From assembly GCA_027922465.2 (NCBI GenBank), contig BQMF02000272.1, forward strand, positions 248,001 through 312,000: 64,000 nucleotides of DNA, given 5' to 3'. The translations under genes were made by a program, and so were the position numbers. The first letter of the stretch is position 1; every line of letters starts with the position of its first letter. This document shows, piece by piece, positions 11,474 through 22,234 of the stretch. The notes beneath the pieces are model-generated. The model ran no database searches. It was not told the DNA's origin and saw nothing but the letters and a program-made list of their open reading frames with translations. The stretch is from Turritopsis dohrnii (taxonomy: Eukaryota > Cnidaria > Hydrozoa > Anthoathecata > Oceaniidae).

Positions 11474-11734
11474 CAGTGCCGTAACTGGCGGGGTGTGTTG
11501 GGTGCAATCGCACCGCCCTCGGATTTAGGTTGTTCTTTCTCTTAGCAAGCAATTTTTCATATGATATATATTCTTTTTACTAAATTTATATAAATCGTTA
11601 ACTTTTTGTCAACTAAATTGCATAAAATAGCTTTGTGCATTTGTTGGCATGGTGCTTTACGATTGTATATTCCAAACCCAAATATATACATGAAAAATGC
11701 ACCTGCCCTAAGTTTAACTCAGTTACGCCACTGG
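11474..11734. mobile_element. MITE with CAGTG-type ends
   Basis: Begins CAGTGCCGTAACTGGCG and ends with the near inverse AACTCAGTTACGCCACTG. No coding content. The hAT-like tip is the only clue to family. Confidence 0.5.
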
Positions 11735-11838
11735 AATCTATTAGGATTTAAGATGGCTATAGCCTTCCTAAATCCCAAATGAAAAAAATATGAAATAAAA
11801 AATAAACAGATTTCGGTAGTAAAAATATACATTCATAA

Positions 11839-12268
11839 AGGCTCAAATAGACGGTACAATTTTCTAGATCAATTTTCTAAAAATAATATTGATCTAATAT
11901 TGATCCTGAATTGCAATGTGTATTTTGTTTAAAAATTACAAACCAATAATATAATCATGACGCAAAAACACAAATCAATATTCAAAATTGATTTGAATAA
12001 TATCAAACTGGTTTGATTTTATTCACTACGGATCAATTTTATTTCAAAGAAGACCCACGTGCACCCTTTTGTTTTTACCAGTTTTGAAGATCGTGCTCGA
12101 TGTTCTATTCATTTTAAACGTTCTGATTAGTATTTGAAAACTTGCAAAGAAGGAAATCAAAACGAAAACACACAAAAACAAATAATTCATTCTTAAGTAA
12201 CTTCTGAAACTAGTGAAAAGTTACTTCTGAAAAGTAACTTCTGAAAATTGTACCGTCTATTTGAGCCT
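11839..12268. mobile_element. PIF/Harbinger-type MITE
   Basis: Perfect ends AGGCTCAAATAGACGGTACA / TGTACCGTCTATTTGAGCCT are flanked by a 3-bp TAA duplication (11836-11838 and 12269-12271), the target preference of PIF/Harbinger elements. Its first ~370 bases are the inverted copy of the right end of element A (21770-22139), so it is an internal-deletion derivative of that family. Confidence 0.85.
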
Positions 12269-12482
12269 TAAGTGATTTGCTTAAGGCTCAAATAGACGGT
12301 ACAATTTTCTAGATCAATTTTCTAAAAATAATATTGATCGGAATATTGTTGAAAAAACTACACGTAACAATTCAAATTTCATTATTGTTCAGCAACTTAA
12401 TTGATTTGAAATTTTTGAAAACATACACACAGCAATATACAAAACAATATGAGCAACAATTTATATGCTCATATCGCGCGCC

Positions 12483-12524
12483 ATGAGTGACTGTGAAGAA
12501 GAACGTTATTGTTATTGTTCTTTA
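12483..12524 (+). pseudogene. Element A transposase, first coding piece
   Basis: ATG at 12483 opens MSDCEEERYCYCSL and then runs straight into the B terminus (TTTGTGACGATTCG). The last five codons, CYCSL, reappear on the far side of the nest at 21608 (TGTTATTGTTCGTTA against TGTTATTGTTCTTTA). That is what an insertion with target duplication would leave. Confidence 0.55.
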
Positions 12525-13634
12525 TTTGTGACGATTCGAAGGAAAATCACTACAAGCGATAATAGCGCTCGCATCGAGAAGTAGCGCTAAATTTATCGCT
12601 AAAGCCTAGAACCCACTGTGCAATTTTTTAATGCGCGTGCAATGCAACGCGTTGCATTGCATGCAAATCATAAAATTGCACAATGGGGCATGTTTTTATT
12701 TTCATGCAATGCAACAAAAAAAGTTGAAAAATCATTGCATGCAACAAGAAAAAATATCAAATCAATTTGATATTTTTTCACGTTGCGCGCAATGATTTTT
12801 TAATCTTTTAGCGTCGCAACATGTTTTTTGTCATGATTGCGTAGTGGGTCATAGTTTGCAGCACATTAGCAACAATGTTTGTTTAATCTAGAACGCAAAA
12901 ACAATATAAAAACGCTTTCATCAGCTTTATTATCAGTTATTTTAAGATGGCGGATGATAACAACAAGTTATCGGATCAAGAAAAAATTCAACTTCTTAGC
13001 TTTTATAAAGAAAATACTGTGCTATGGAATTCGGAAAACCCATGTTATCACAATAAAGTACAACGAAATTCAACGAAAGACAAGTTAGTACAGTTGTTTG
13101 AAGGAAAATATTCATCAGACATACATGTATCGAAACGTCCTTTCAAGTTTTTTCCTTTTTCAATTTTAATACTAATAAGAAAATTGATTTTTAAGATCAA
13201 TTTTCAATTTTCAATTTTCAATTTTCAATTTTAAAATTAAAAGCTGTCTCAATAATTTGGTTGTCTGTCTTAATCAAAATTCAGGTTTTGATGTCGATAT
13301 TAAAAATCACTTGAATAAAATCCGATTAACTCCCGTTGCCTTGCTCGTTGGTGCGCACCATTTCCTCTTTCACATCTCCTTTGATTGACAGGGGAATGGG
13401 AACAAGCAAAAGACGGGGGAATCTTTATCGTAGTTTTATATCTCTCCTTCTTTGACGCTTCTTTTAACAGTTTACAATACGTAAGTTTACGTAAGCTACG
13501 TTAGTTTATCAGTTACTCTCCCATGAAGGGTGTCAATACAACATTCGAATCTTTTCATTGTTATTCGTTCTCTTTTGCTAACTGACAAACCTGCAAGTCG
13601 ATGTCCGACTAAAAGAACAACAGAGGAAAATAAA

Positions 13635-15353
13635 ATGGTTCTGTTCAAATTTTCTTATAATGGCCGAGAAATCACACTTAGAGATAGCCAAGTAACTCAA
13701 GAAAATTTAAGAAGAAGTTTTCATGTAAGTTTATCTTAGTTGTTTCGTAGGGTTGTTGCTTTTTTTGTTTTGTTTTTGTTTTTTTGGGGGGGTGGGGGGA
13801 GGGGGGTTTATCAGTTCAGCCGCCGTATTAATCCTTACTCTGTTTTTATTCAGATTTCTGAGGCAGTTGGTATGCATTTAGTCGAACGTTCTTCCGGCTG
13901 TTATGAGTATGCCAATAACGGAGTATTCGATTTGAGTAACGATTATCAGCAAGGAACTATCTTTCAAGTCATGACAGATATTTCTACTGTTTCTACCCCC
14001 GGAGCCTCGAACACAAGTTACTCTGTAAACACAAATGGTTCGATGTTCCAATCACCTCAAGTTCAGCCACCTCAGTCTGGTAGTGTTTCGACAACTCCAG
14101 GCAGAAGAAATACATTGGCAGTGGTAAGAGTCGTACGTGCAAATCTCAATCCGTCCGGCAAACCTGTCAACATGCATCGCTTGAACCATACAACGCATGT
14201 GCCTATTTATCGAGAGGATCAAGCCACACTACCGTATATACTGCAATACATTAGAAGAGAAATGGGAAGCCGCGACCTAGAAATTGTAGGCCCAAATGGA
14301 ATGAAATACTTCCACGAAGAGGGAACCACTGGTAAGAATTGCCTACATTTCTTTTTCTCTTAATGTTTGCATTGCAAAACAGAAAAAAACAAAAAAATAA
14401 CAACACTTCCATATGAGTTTGTCTTGAGTATGCATACAAAAAAAACAAATATACAGTCAAGAAGAAGAAGGTTTTTCGATGGAATCGTGCTGTGTTAGTT
14501 TTCGAATTTAAATATCATCTTGTCTAGACATACGAAACCGATTTTTTACATTATTTCTTTTATCAATTTCGGACCCAGTCTTAATCCCTGATACTTCTCA
14601 GTAGCTCTTTCGAAAAAAACAAACTGTATTGGAATCTAGGTTTCTTATGTTACTTTTGTTGTTATTATTTTGTTTATTATTTTTTGTTATTGGTCAAAAG
14701 ACGTCTTATTTCACAACGTGTAATTAGACAACGTTGTTTGACTGTGATGTGTCCGCTGGCTCATAATGTTGTTTTTAAAAATTTTAGGCGTAGCTTTCTG
14801 GAAGGTCGGTTCTAGAAAACTGTTTGCTGTTCCAAAAGAAGATATTGCAATGTTAACTGATGACCCAATCTCAGGTTTTTCCGATGAAGATGACGAAAAT
14901 GTTTTAGCGCCGTCTAAGAGACGTAAATCTCAGGAAAAAGAAAAACCGACGGAAATTCTTAGCCAGTTAGAACAGTTAAATCAATCCGTGGAAAAAATTT
15001 TAAAAACTGCAACTACTCATAAACTCAATGTCGGTTTTCTTAACGCGCTTGATGAATGTTTCTCTTGTGTGATATGTAAAGTATGTCCGCCAAAGCTACC
15101 GCTGATAGGTTGCCGGGCGTGCAGCTCATTGTTGGGATGTCAGGAGTGTGTTGACGAATGGTATGCCGGAGACTTGACGAAAGTGTGCCCGAAATGCCGC
15201 AGTTCTAGGGGCTTGAGTTCCACATTTGTAATGAAAGGGTTTGACGAGTTTGTAGAGCAAGCAAAATGTCTATTTCCACCTGAAGAGGAAGAACAAACCA
15301 GGAGTAATCAAAATGAAGATGACGACGACGATTTTTTCCCGCCAGCTCTTTAA
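13635..15353 (+). CDS. Element D RING-finger protein
   Basis: Exons 13635-13724, 13854-14331 and 14788-15353 splice in frame (GT-AG) to 377 residues. The N-terminal part begins MVLFKFSYNGREITLRDSQV. The middle is Ser/Thr/Gln-rich (TDISTVSTPGASNTSYSVN). Basic patch SKRRKSQEKEK looks like a nuclear signal. The RING-like zinc module spans about residues 280-335: CFSCVICKVC, CRACSSLLGCQECVDEW, CPKCRSSRG, with eight metal ligands in C-x2-C spacing. The tail is acidic (EEEEQTRSNQNEDDDDD). RING modules usually recruit E2 enzymes as ubiquitin ligases; a role for it in transposition is unknown. It converges on the transposase gene, 104 bases away. No stop or frameshift was seen. Confidence 0.75.
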
Positions 15354-15457
15354 ACACATTTAAGAACAAGGTTTCTAACACGACGTTTATATTTTGTTAA
15401 ACTTTTTTTATGAAAGATATGCAATAGACTACGTATGCAGACTGTTGATGTTTTGTT

Positions 15458-17321
15458 TCAAACATTGCAGTAGGTATTGTATAGATGTCTTGTATAATTA
15501 ACGTAAAAAAATAAAGCCTTTTTAAAGCTGTCAGAGTTATTGTTTGCAACGTGATGAAAAATTGTTTCCCAACTTTGTAAACTTTCCTGGCAAGCGACAG
15601 CTCGCTGCTCTTGTAACCCAGGGTAATGTTCTAGTGGGTCTGCACCAAATATGCTGTAACTTTTCAACGTATTCCCAGTCACTTGCGTGTATAGCCTCAT
15701 TGCATCATCTGTTGACAACAGTTGATTCATATCTATTTGATACGTCTGATTGTTACTTTGGAAGAGCTTCTGTGGAACACCTTTTCCTGCAAATGAGAAC
15801 AGAAAAATTCCATCAATGTTGGAACACTGCCAAAATCGCTTTTCGTCTCCCCCTAAATACACGTGTCTCATTTATATACAGTCTTATTTTTTGACATAAA
15901 CCTCGTTTCCAGGATTTCTTTCGGCTTATAAAAGTGGGAAAAACCCTGGGTTAAATTCCCAGCCGGCACAACATGGTCAAACGACGTTGCAATAGTGTAG
16001 CGATGTATGAGACGTTGTTCCAACGTTGTAGCTATTACAACAACGTTTGAACATGATATACCCGCTGGGTTGCCATTTCGAACAAAGGTTTCTTACCAGG
16101 TATACTGTGGTGATTCCAAGCATTTATAAAAGTTTCAATTCCTGCTCTTGCTACAGCACAAGTGATCCATGACACAGCAAATTTAGTGGTGGCATCTCCC
16201 ATGTCAATATAGCCTTCGTTCACAATCTTGTTTAGCACTTCCTTCAGGGGGTAGTTTACTCGACTGTTGACTTCTACCCAAATCCTTTCAATAATATTGT
16301 TCTATATAAAATATGATATAAAATATGATTCTTTTCAACCTAGCTCCCAGGCATTTTTCTCTTTTTTGACGAAATTTTGAGGAAATCACAGCGCATTTTG
16401 TCAAAAAGGAGAAGAAACCCTAGGTGCAGAGTGTTTAAGGTAATGTAACTCACATCAGTTGATTTAGTTGTTTTAAAAGGTTCGATTGATGGATTTGTTC
16501 TAAATTTTCGTAACTGATCTTGGACGTGACAAATAAGCTTAAATTCGCCTCCACCATCAACTCGGATTTGGTCCCACATACCATAGTTTTGAACAAATGA
16601 TCTATACATGAAATCACGTAATTTTGTATGTGAAGCATATGGGACGCGAACGAAGATTTGTTCAGTCTGAGGCTATATATGGCTTACTTTACCTGAAAAT
16701 ATTCTCGTAGATAGACGGATTATTTTTCACTGGAATGGTTGCGTTAGCAACAATCATGCCCGAAAATCCGTCACGTGCGAGTATATGCGTAACACCGTAC
16801 ATCACCAGTTTCTCGTTCTGATCAATATGTACCTTATGACCAAAATAGTCTGCTTTGTAGCACTTAGGATTCAGTGATCGTCCTGCGGTTTCTGTTCGCC
16901 TTTTATGTGATTCAGGATGCAATCGTTTAAGTGATTTCCCAACTCTAACCTCTCCCACAGGCATTCCCTTGCTTCTAAGTAAGCCAGTCATCATTTTTCG
17001 ACCATATGAAGATCCAACCTAAGGGGAAAGTAAAAACAGCATTAAGAAAGAGAACAGCACCTGAAGATTTTAAGTTGTTTTATTATTATACGCAGTAGCA
17101 CTTACACATGAAACTTGTGATGAAACAGCAGAATCCACGTAATCTTCGTCAAAAATAGATCGTTTGTTTATGCCATTCTGGGTACAAAAACGACGAATAG
17201 GTCGCTCAGACAACCCTCTTTCATACGGGTAGCGTTCTCCTAAGTACTTAGAAATTTCCTTGTAGCTTTTGCCTTCCCTAACAAGTTGCTGTATTTTATG
17301 TTTTTCCATGGAAAGATCCAT
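15458..17321 (-). CDS. Element D integrase-type DDE transposase
   Basis: On the complementary strand, exons 17321-17106, 17018-16693, 16601-16454, 16301-16097 and 15786-15458 join in frame with GT-AG borders into 407 residues. An N-terminal helix-turn-helix (IQQLVREGKSYKEISKYLG ... RPIRRFCTQNGI) is followed by a retroviral-integrase-like core. Candidate catalytic residues are the D in GHKVHIDQNEKL, the D in WDQIRVDGGGEF and the E in NNIIERIWVEVN. The C-terminus (WNHHSIPGKGVPQKLF) matches the same family. It would cut and join element ends. All three acidic residues and all exons are intact, so this copy may be active. Exon joins were chosen by phase; the 16601 acceptor is the least certain. 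Confidence 0.78.
15958..16069. mobile_element. Tiny foldback MITE in a transposase intron
   Basis: CCCAGCCGGCACAACATGGTC at the left is mirrored by GAACATGATATACCCGCTGGG at the right. AACGTTG-type palindromes lie inside. A related single arm (CAACGTTGTTTGACTGTGAT ... CCGCTGG) is present in the RING-gene intron near 14720-14760. About 110 bp, non-coding. Confidence 0.6.
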
Positions 17322-18845
17322 GTTGTTATTCCGAAAGGATAACAGTTATTCTTATTCATTGTCTGCAATATATTTATATTTTTTTTTGTATAATAAAGGC
17401 TACCCCCGTTTTGCTTTACTTTAGCAAAGCTCGAGCCCAGACCTCTCGTAAAACTTACCTTTTGCAGTCAATTTTTCCCATTAATATGCTTCACTAACTA
17501 TTGCATTTTTACACTGCATTTTACTTTTTGTCAATCTCTGAATGAAGTTAAATGAACTAAAAAAGGATTTTCACTCGTGTTTATGTGGCAATTTATATTT
17601 CAATTCAAGAATAGGAAATTGGAAATTGAAAATTGATTTCAAAAATCAATTTTTTGGGAATGCTAAAATTGATTTAATAAAAAAACTTAATGGACGTTTC
17701 GATACACGGACGATCAGAAGTGTTGGATAAAACATTTCACTCATTAAGAACCAGTTATGCTAGAGAAGTAAAGAAAGAAACAGATGGAATTATTCCAAAG
17801 AAGAAGTGGAGGTTTATGGATGAAATGCAGTTTTTAAAAGAACAATTAAGTAATAATAATAACAATAGTAGTAAGAAGAAAGCTGTGAAACTGGACGAAA
17901 GTGAAAGTGAAATGTTAATTGATTTTTATAAAAGTAACCCTTGTTTGTGGAACCACAACTTGACTGAGTATAGAGATCGAAATCTACGAGATGTTTTAAT
18001 GCAAAAACTTTGCAGGGAAGTTTTTGATGATAAATTTAACCAAGAAGAGCTTAAACGTTTTTGGCATAATCTGGTAACTACGTACAAAAGAGAAAAGCAA
18101 AGAGAAGAGGCATCTGCATGCAGTGGTTCCGGTATAAGTGATCTGTATACATCAAATTGGGAGTATTTTACCATGATGACCTTTATCGATGTTACAACTA
18201 ATACCGATGAGTCTATATCTACATTAGATGATGAAAACCAAGCAGCATTCCAACAGCCTCCCCAAAAGAGAAAGAGAAATTCGTTAAATGAAGAGCAAGC
18301 TGCGAAAGCAGAACTATGGAGAGCTTTGACAGCTAAAATAGGCTCTTCACCATCAACATCTGAAGCCCTTCAACCTTCAAGCCTTCAATCAAAGTCCATT
18401 TCTGATATGACCAGTGAAGAAAAACTTCTTGAAAGAGCAAATATTTTCGGGAAAACTGTAGTAGACAGCCTAATGCAGTGTGAACCCCATCATTGGCCAA
18501 TGTTGAAAAAAAGGATCATGGATCTTTTCTATGAGTATGAAAATTTTAGAGCACAATCTCCGCTCCCAAACATAAATCAAAGCATGCAAAATCCTTATTA
18601 TAACCACCAGCATTACAACTTTTCACCTGGTTCAATAAGCTCTAATCATTCAAACGATTCATTTCAGTAAAAAGCGAGAGAAAAAATAAACAACTTTGTT
18701 ACATTTTCATATGTTTTGTTATCTTTTGTTATACAATATGTACACTTCTTAATACGTTATAATTTGTATTTTTGGAAGTATATTGTAATGTTATGTTCCT
18801 TAAAAGCGTTCATATTACATATTTTTCATTTTGTCAATAATTGGA

Positions 18846-20114
18846 TTAAATATCGACGTTTGCACACTTCCATTGCCAGGGTACTGACCCTTCATTCATG
18901 AAATAGTTTTTAAATTCTTCTCTTACTGCAATTGCTTGTTTACTAGGATTATTACTTCGGGTTTTAGACAAAGGATTCCATGTTCCAGGATAGTCATCCT
19001 GTCTCCAGGAGCCTTGTATGATTTCACCGGTCTGAATATCTTCATAATCAGCAAGGCTTATAGGAATATATACCTTTCCACTAGAACTTTCACTTCGAAG
19101 CCAATTGTGAAGAGCTATTGTTGCTAAAGTGATAGTTTTGACTTTTTCTGGCTGTAACGCAAATGGTCGTCTAAAAACACGCCATCTATTAGCCAAAATA
19201 CCAAACCCATTCTCAGATATTCTTCTCATACGTGAAAGACGGTAGTTAAAAACCCTTTTTTCTTTTGTTAGGCCTGTATTAGGGTAGGGCTTCATCATAT
19301 ACCTTGTAAGAGGAAACGCATCATCTCCCGTACATAGAAATGGCGTATCAACTGATCTTCCCGGTAATGGGGTTGGATTCGGAATATTCACAGTATTACT
19401 TTCCAAAGCTTTTTTTAATGAACACTGTGCCCAGATGCCACCATCGGAATTTCGGCCGTTAGCTCCAACGTCTGCATATAAGAACTCGTACTCCGGCCCG
19501 ATCATCGCCATTAGAATGATGCTGTCAGTCCCTTTATAGTTCCTGTAGTGTGAGCCAGATTTCCAAGGCTGTTGCATTACTATGTGTTTACCGTCAACTC
19601 CGCCTAGACCATTTGGAAAATTCCAACGAAGTTCAAACTTACGGGATATTTCCAACCATTCATCAGTAGTAATAGGGGTGCGTAAAAATTCAGGACCAAA
19701 TTTTTCTATTATAGCCACAGTTACTTCACTTATTATTCTAGCTACCGTTGTTCTGCCAAGTCTAAACTGAAACCCCAAGGAGCGGAATGTTTCACCGCTA
19801 GCTAAATAGCGTAAAGCTAAGCAGCACATTTCGTCCGGCTTAATGGATTCTCGTAATTGTGTATCTTCTTTTAATAAACGCGTCGACAGTTTTTCAACAA
19901 GTTGGTTGAACTGCGATTTATCAAGACGTATATAGTCTTTCAGATCCTGCGAATCTTGATTTAAAAGTTCTTGGAAAAGAGTATGAAAAACTCCTAATTT
20001 TTTTCGTTTTTTTAAGATCGGCTTCACCCAAACTCTTTTCGACGAGTTAACGCTTTTTTCAATATCATCATCTTCATCTAGAAGCAGCGCTATCGCTATA
20101 TAAACAGCATCCAT
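18846..20114 (-). CDS. Element C PIF/Harbinger DDE transposase (HARBI1-like nuclease)
   Basis: An unspliced 422-residue frame. I start at the ATG at 20114 (MDAVYIAIALLLDEDDDIE) because the upstream extension to 20222 reads through the element's inverted repeat. The order is a linker with KRVWVKPILKKRKKLGVFHT, a helical region (RLDKSQFNQLVEKLSTRL), a helix-turn-helix-like segment (FRSLGFQFRLGRTTVARII), and the DDE_Tnp_4 core: GGVDGKHIVMQQP (first D), YADVGANGRNSDGGIW (second D) and the E in RISENGFGILANRWR. Human HARBI1 is a domesticated relative. It acts on element ends together with the MADF partner encoded by the same element. Length and motifs are normal and no lesion was seen; since its partner is broken by element D, mobility may be lost. 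Confidence 0.9.
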   Translation of the reverse strand: MDAVYIAIALLLDEDDDIEKSVNSSKRVWVKPILKKRKKLGVFHTLFQELLNQDSQDLKDYIRLDKSQFNQLVEKLSTRLLKEDTQLRESIKPDEMCCLALRYLASGETFRSLGFQFRLGRTTVARIISEVTVAIIEKFGPEFLRTPITTDEWLEISRKFELRWNFPNGLGGVDGKHIVMQQPWKSGSHYRNYKGTDSIILMAMIGPEYEFLYADVGANGRNSDGGIWAQCSLKKALESNTVNIPNPTPLPGRSVDTPFLCTGDDAFPLTRYMMKPYPNTGLTKEKRVFNYRLSRMRRISENGFGILANRWRVFRRPFALQPEKVKTITLATIALHNWLRSESSSGKVYIPISLADYEDIQTGEIIQGSWRQDDYPGTWNPLSKTRSNNPSKQAIAVREEFKNYFMNEGSVPWQWKCANVDI

Positions 20115-20231
20115 GACTTTGCAAGCAATATAATATAATATGAAATGAGCATGTCCCACTACAAGTATTTTTTTGCTTGCAAAATTTATAAATTGCATTG
20201 CATGCGCATGAAAGAATTGCATAGTGGGTTC

Positions 20232-21500
20232 TTAGCTTAACATTGACGAACTTAGCGATAAATATAAGCAGCATAAAAAGCGCTTTCAAGAATAATTAAT
20301 TAATTATTCAAGAATAATTAATTTGTTGCTAATATATTCATCATAAATATTATTCATCTTTCCGTCTTTTTTATACGTAAGTTTACTTGTGTGTGTCAAC
20401 ACAACCTTTAGACATAAACTTCACGAAAAGCCGAAGGAAACAGGTGTTATTTTATTTAAACGAAAGTGAGTATTTCAAAAGAAAACTTTCGCAACTCGTC
20501 AAGCCGAAGTTAAAATGTTTTTATTTTTCCCTTCCTACATTCATACTTCATCCTAATATTGAACCTAAAGACATTATCGATGCAGTGACAGAAGTCAATA
20601 ATGATCACTAAAAACGTTGTGATCAATTTAATTAAGGGTACATCTCCACCCAGTGCAAGTGAAATGTCTTTCGAAAGAATAATAATAAAGGTTTTGCTAT
20701 CGAAAAAACTTTTAATGTAATGTGTCTTTAATATTGTAAAAGTTTTCTCCCAAGAGCTTATAGAATGGCAATCGAACAATCTAGAAAAAAGAATTATCGC
20801 AGATGGTTTCTACTTGTGGTTGCTTTCGAACTAACTTCTGTATCTTTAATCTCCAACTGAATATAGGAACCAGTCAATTAAGTTCAATTTAATACACAAG
20901 CAGGTGCTACCTGTAAATGTTTCAAAATAATACATTACCAAATCGAATAACACAGTATTTTAAATTGGCTTTCAGATTTGTGCTGAAGGTGCCGGAATAA
21001 CAAATAAAATAAAAAGCGTTTCGGAAACTTTTTATTTCTCGAGAAATATGTCCGCTCGTCTGTTCAGTCATAACACAATGAATCAGAGTTTATCATGTCA
21101 AAACAAGCGAGTTTGTTTTGTATTTATTGCTATTTGGCGAAAAAATAATTAAATCACTGTTATTTGAGAACTTCATAAAACAACACATGGTATGTGAAAT
21201 TGTATAAACAAAAGACTTGAACAAAACTTTTTGACGATAATAACGATAATTTGTGCCCTTAGAGGATATTAATGATATTAACGATTTCACTTTCATCTCA
21301 TTCGATATTCTGTCCGTTTCACATAATTAATTGAACCAACATTATTTACGAATAATTTAGTGATAAATCAAATACTTATCGCTAAAATTTAGCGCTTTTT
21401 CGTAAAGAGCGATATTTATAAGCGATAATAGTGATAATGATAAAACTACAAGCGCTAAATTTATCACTAATATTGTTACTACATTTGTAAATAAGAACAA
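20232..21500. other. Non-coding interior and right arm of element B
   Basis: AT-rich with no convincing gene. It holds a strong palindrome ATTCTTGAATAATTAATTAATTATTCAAGAAT-like (about 20285-20325) and clustered AGCGCT/AGCGATAA repeats toward the right end. Confidence 0.5.
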
Positions 21501-21607
21501 ATTAGCGCTAAAACCCATTGTTCTTTTAGCGCTATTAGCACTTTGTATAAAGCGCTATTATCGCTTGTAGTGATTTTCCCTCGAATCGTCACATTTATTT
21601 ATTTATT

Positions 21608-21792
21608 TGTTATTGTTCGTTATGGTTTTGCAGTGGATTTATCTTCTGCAGCCAAAGAAAAATAAGAAGAAAACGAAAGGTGTGGGTGAAGGATTGGCTC
21701 CTTCATAGAAATAAAAGAGGAGCGTACAATACTATTTTAAACGAATTACGTTTGTCTGACTTTGAGAGTTTCAGAAGTTACTTAAGAATGAA
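21608..21792 (+). pseudogene. Element A transposase, second coding piece
   Basis: The frame repeats CYCSL at its start, continues LWFCSGFIFC, a basic tract, then VWVKDWLLHRNKRGAYNTIL and ELRLSDFESFRSYLRM. This is the recognisable N-terminal start of HARBI1-like transposases (xRxWWVRPWLxxR...YxxLxxELRLxDxxxFxxFLRM). It then fuses directly to the element's 3' end at about 21792, so the catalytic core is deleted. Confidence 0.75.
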
Positions 21793-22234
21793 TTATTTGT
21801 TTTTGTGTGTTTTCGTTTTGATTTCCTTCTTTGCAAGTTTTCAAATAATAATCAGAACGTTTAAAATGAATAGAACATCGAGCACGATCTTCAAAACTGG
21901 TAAAGACAAAAGGGTGCACGTGGGTCTTCTTTGAAATAAAATTGATCCGTAGTGAATAAAATCAAACCAGTTTGATATTATTCAAATCAATTTTGAATAT
22001 TGATTTGTGTTTTTGCGTCATGATTATATTATTGGTTTGTAATTTTTAAACAAAATACACATTGCAATTCAGGATCAATATTAGATCAATATTATTTTTA
22101 GAAAATTGATCTAGAAAATTGTACCGCCTATTTGAGCCTTAAGTAAAATTTAGAAAGTGTTCTTGTGGCAAGTACTTTTGCTGTTACCGTTTTGCGCCAT
22201 CTGGCTCTTGTTTATATCTATACTGACGTTCATG

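Larger units (their letters stand above)
13126..17706. mobile_element. Element D: integrase-type DDE transposon with RING gene
   Basis: Terminal inverted repeats TGTATCGAAACGTCC (13126) and GGACGTTTCGATACA (17706) are followed by AATTGAAAATTGATTT-like inverted subterminal tracts. ATACA lies just outside the left end and is also the last five bases of the right end, so exact termini and target duplication are ambiguous. Two convergent, spliced, intact genes fill it. The gene pair and the HTH-plus-integrase transposase resemble the IS3EU-like class described in cnidarians and fish. That family name is from memory and needs a database check. Confidence 0.75.
12947..18670 (+). pseudogene. Element C MADF (Myb/SANT-like) protein, split by element D
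   Basis: The frame runs 12947-13125 and resumes at 17707-18670. Dropping the intervening DNA gives one uninterrupted 380-residue frame. MADF domain 1 is cut in two: KIQLLSFYKENTVLWNSENP ... LVQLFEGKYSSDI before the insertion, then VLDKTFHSLRTSYAREVKK ... KKKWRFMDEMQFL after it. MADF domain 2 is intact (EMLIDFYKSNPCLWNHNLTE ... FWHNLVTTYKREKQ ... SNWEYFTMMTF). In PIF/Harbinger elements this protein binds element DNA and assists the transposase in the nucleus. The second half opens with its own ATG at 17690 (inside D's TIR), so a truncated protein with one full MADF domain could still be made. Confidence 0.8.
12609..20231. mobile_element. Element C: PIF/Harbinger transposon with DDE nuclease and MADF gene
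   Basis: Inverted ends GAACCCACTGTGCAATT (12609) and AATTGCATAGTGGGTTC (20231) are followed on both sides by GCATGCAATGCAA-type subterminal repeats. Flanks CTA / TTA fit the 3-bp targets of the superfamily. The two-gene content (DDE_4 transposase plus Myb/MADF DNA-binding protein) is the classic PIF/Harbinger arrangement. Element D has inserted into its MADF gene. Confidence 0.8.
12525..21607. mobile_element. Element B: long palindromic-TIR transposon
   Basis: Left terminus GTGACGATTCGAAGGAAAATCACTACAAGCGATAATAGCGC is inverted near 21510-21590. The subterminal regions are dense in GCGCTA/AGCGATAA palindromes (21360-21560). A 15-bp direct repeat, TGTTATTGTTC(T/G)TTA, abuts both sides. No transposase of its own was recognised, so it looks non-autonomous. 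Long TIRs could suggest a MULE-like family, but this is a guess. Confidence 0.5.
12284..22139. mobile_element. Element A: PIF/Harbinger remnant, outermost shell of a four-deep nest
   Basis: The left end AGGCTCAAATAGACGGTACA (12284) is inverted at 22139 as TGTACCGCCTATTTGAGCCT, with TTA/TAA flanks. The terminal sequence matches the MITE at 11839-12268. Its own material is only 12284-12524 and 21608-22139; everything between arrived by later insertion. Pieces of its transposase 5' end flank the inserted DNA on both sides (see the two pseudogene entries). Confidence 0.75.

Noticed and set aside
13740..13853. Upstream extension of the RING gene's second exon
   Set aside because: Low-complexity GGGGGTGGGGGG and a good acceptor at 13853 show this is intron.
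20115..20222. N-terminal extension of the Harbinger transposase (MQFFHAHAMQF...)
   Set aside because: It is encoded by the element's inverted repeat; the ATG at 20114 gives a normal N-terminus.
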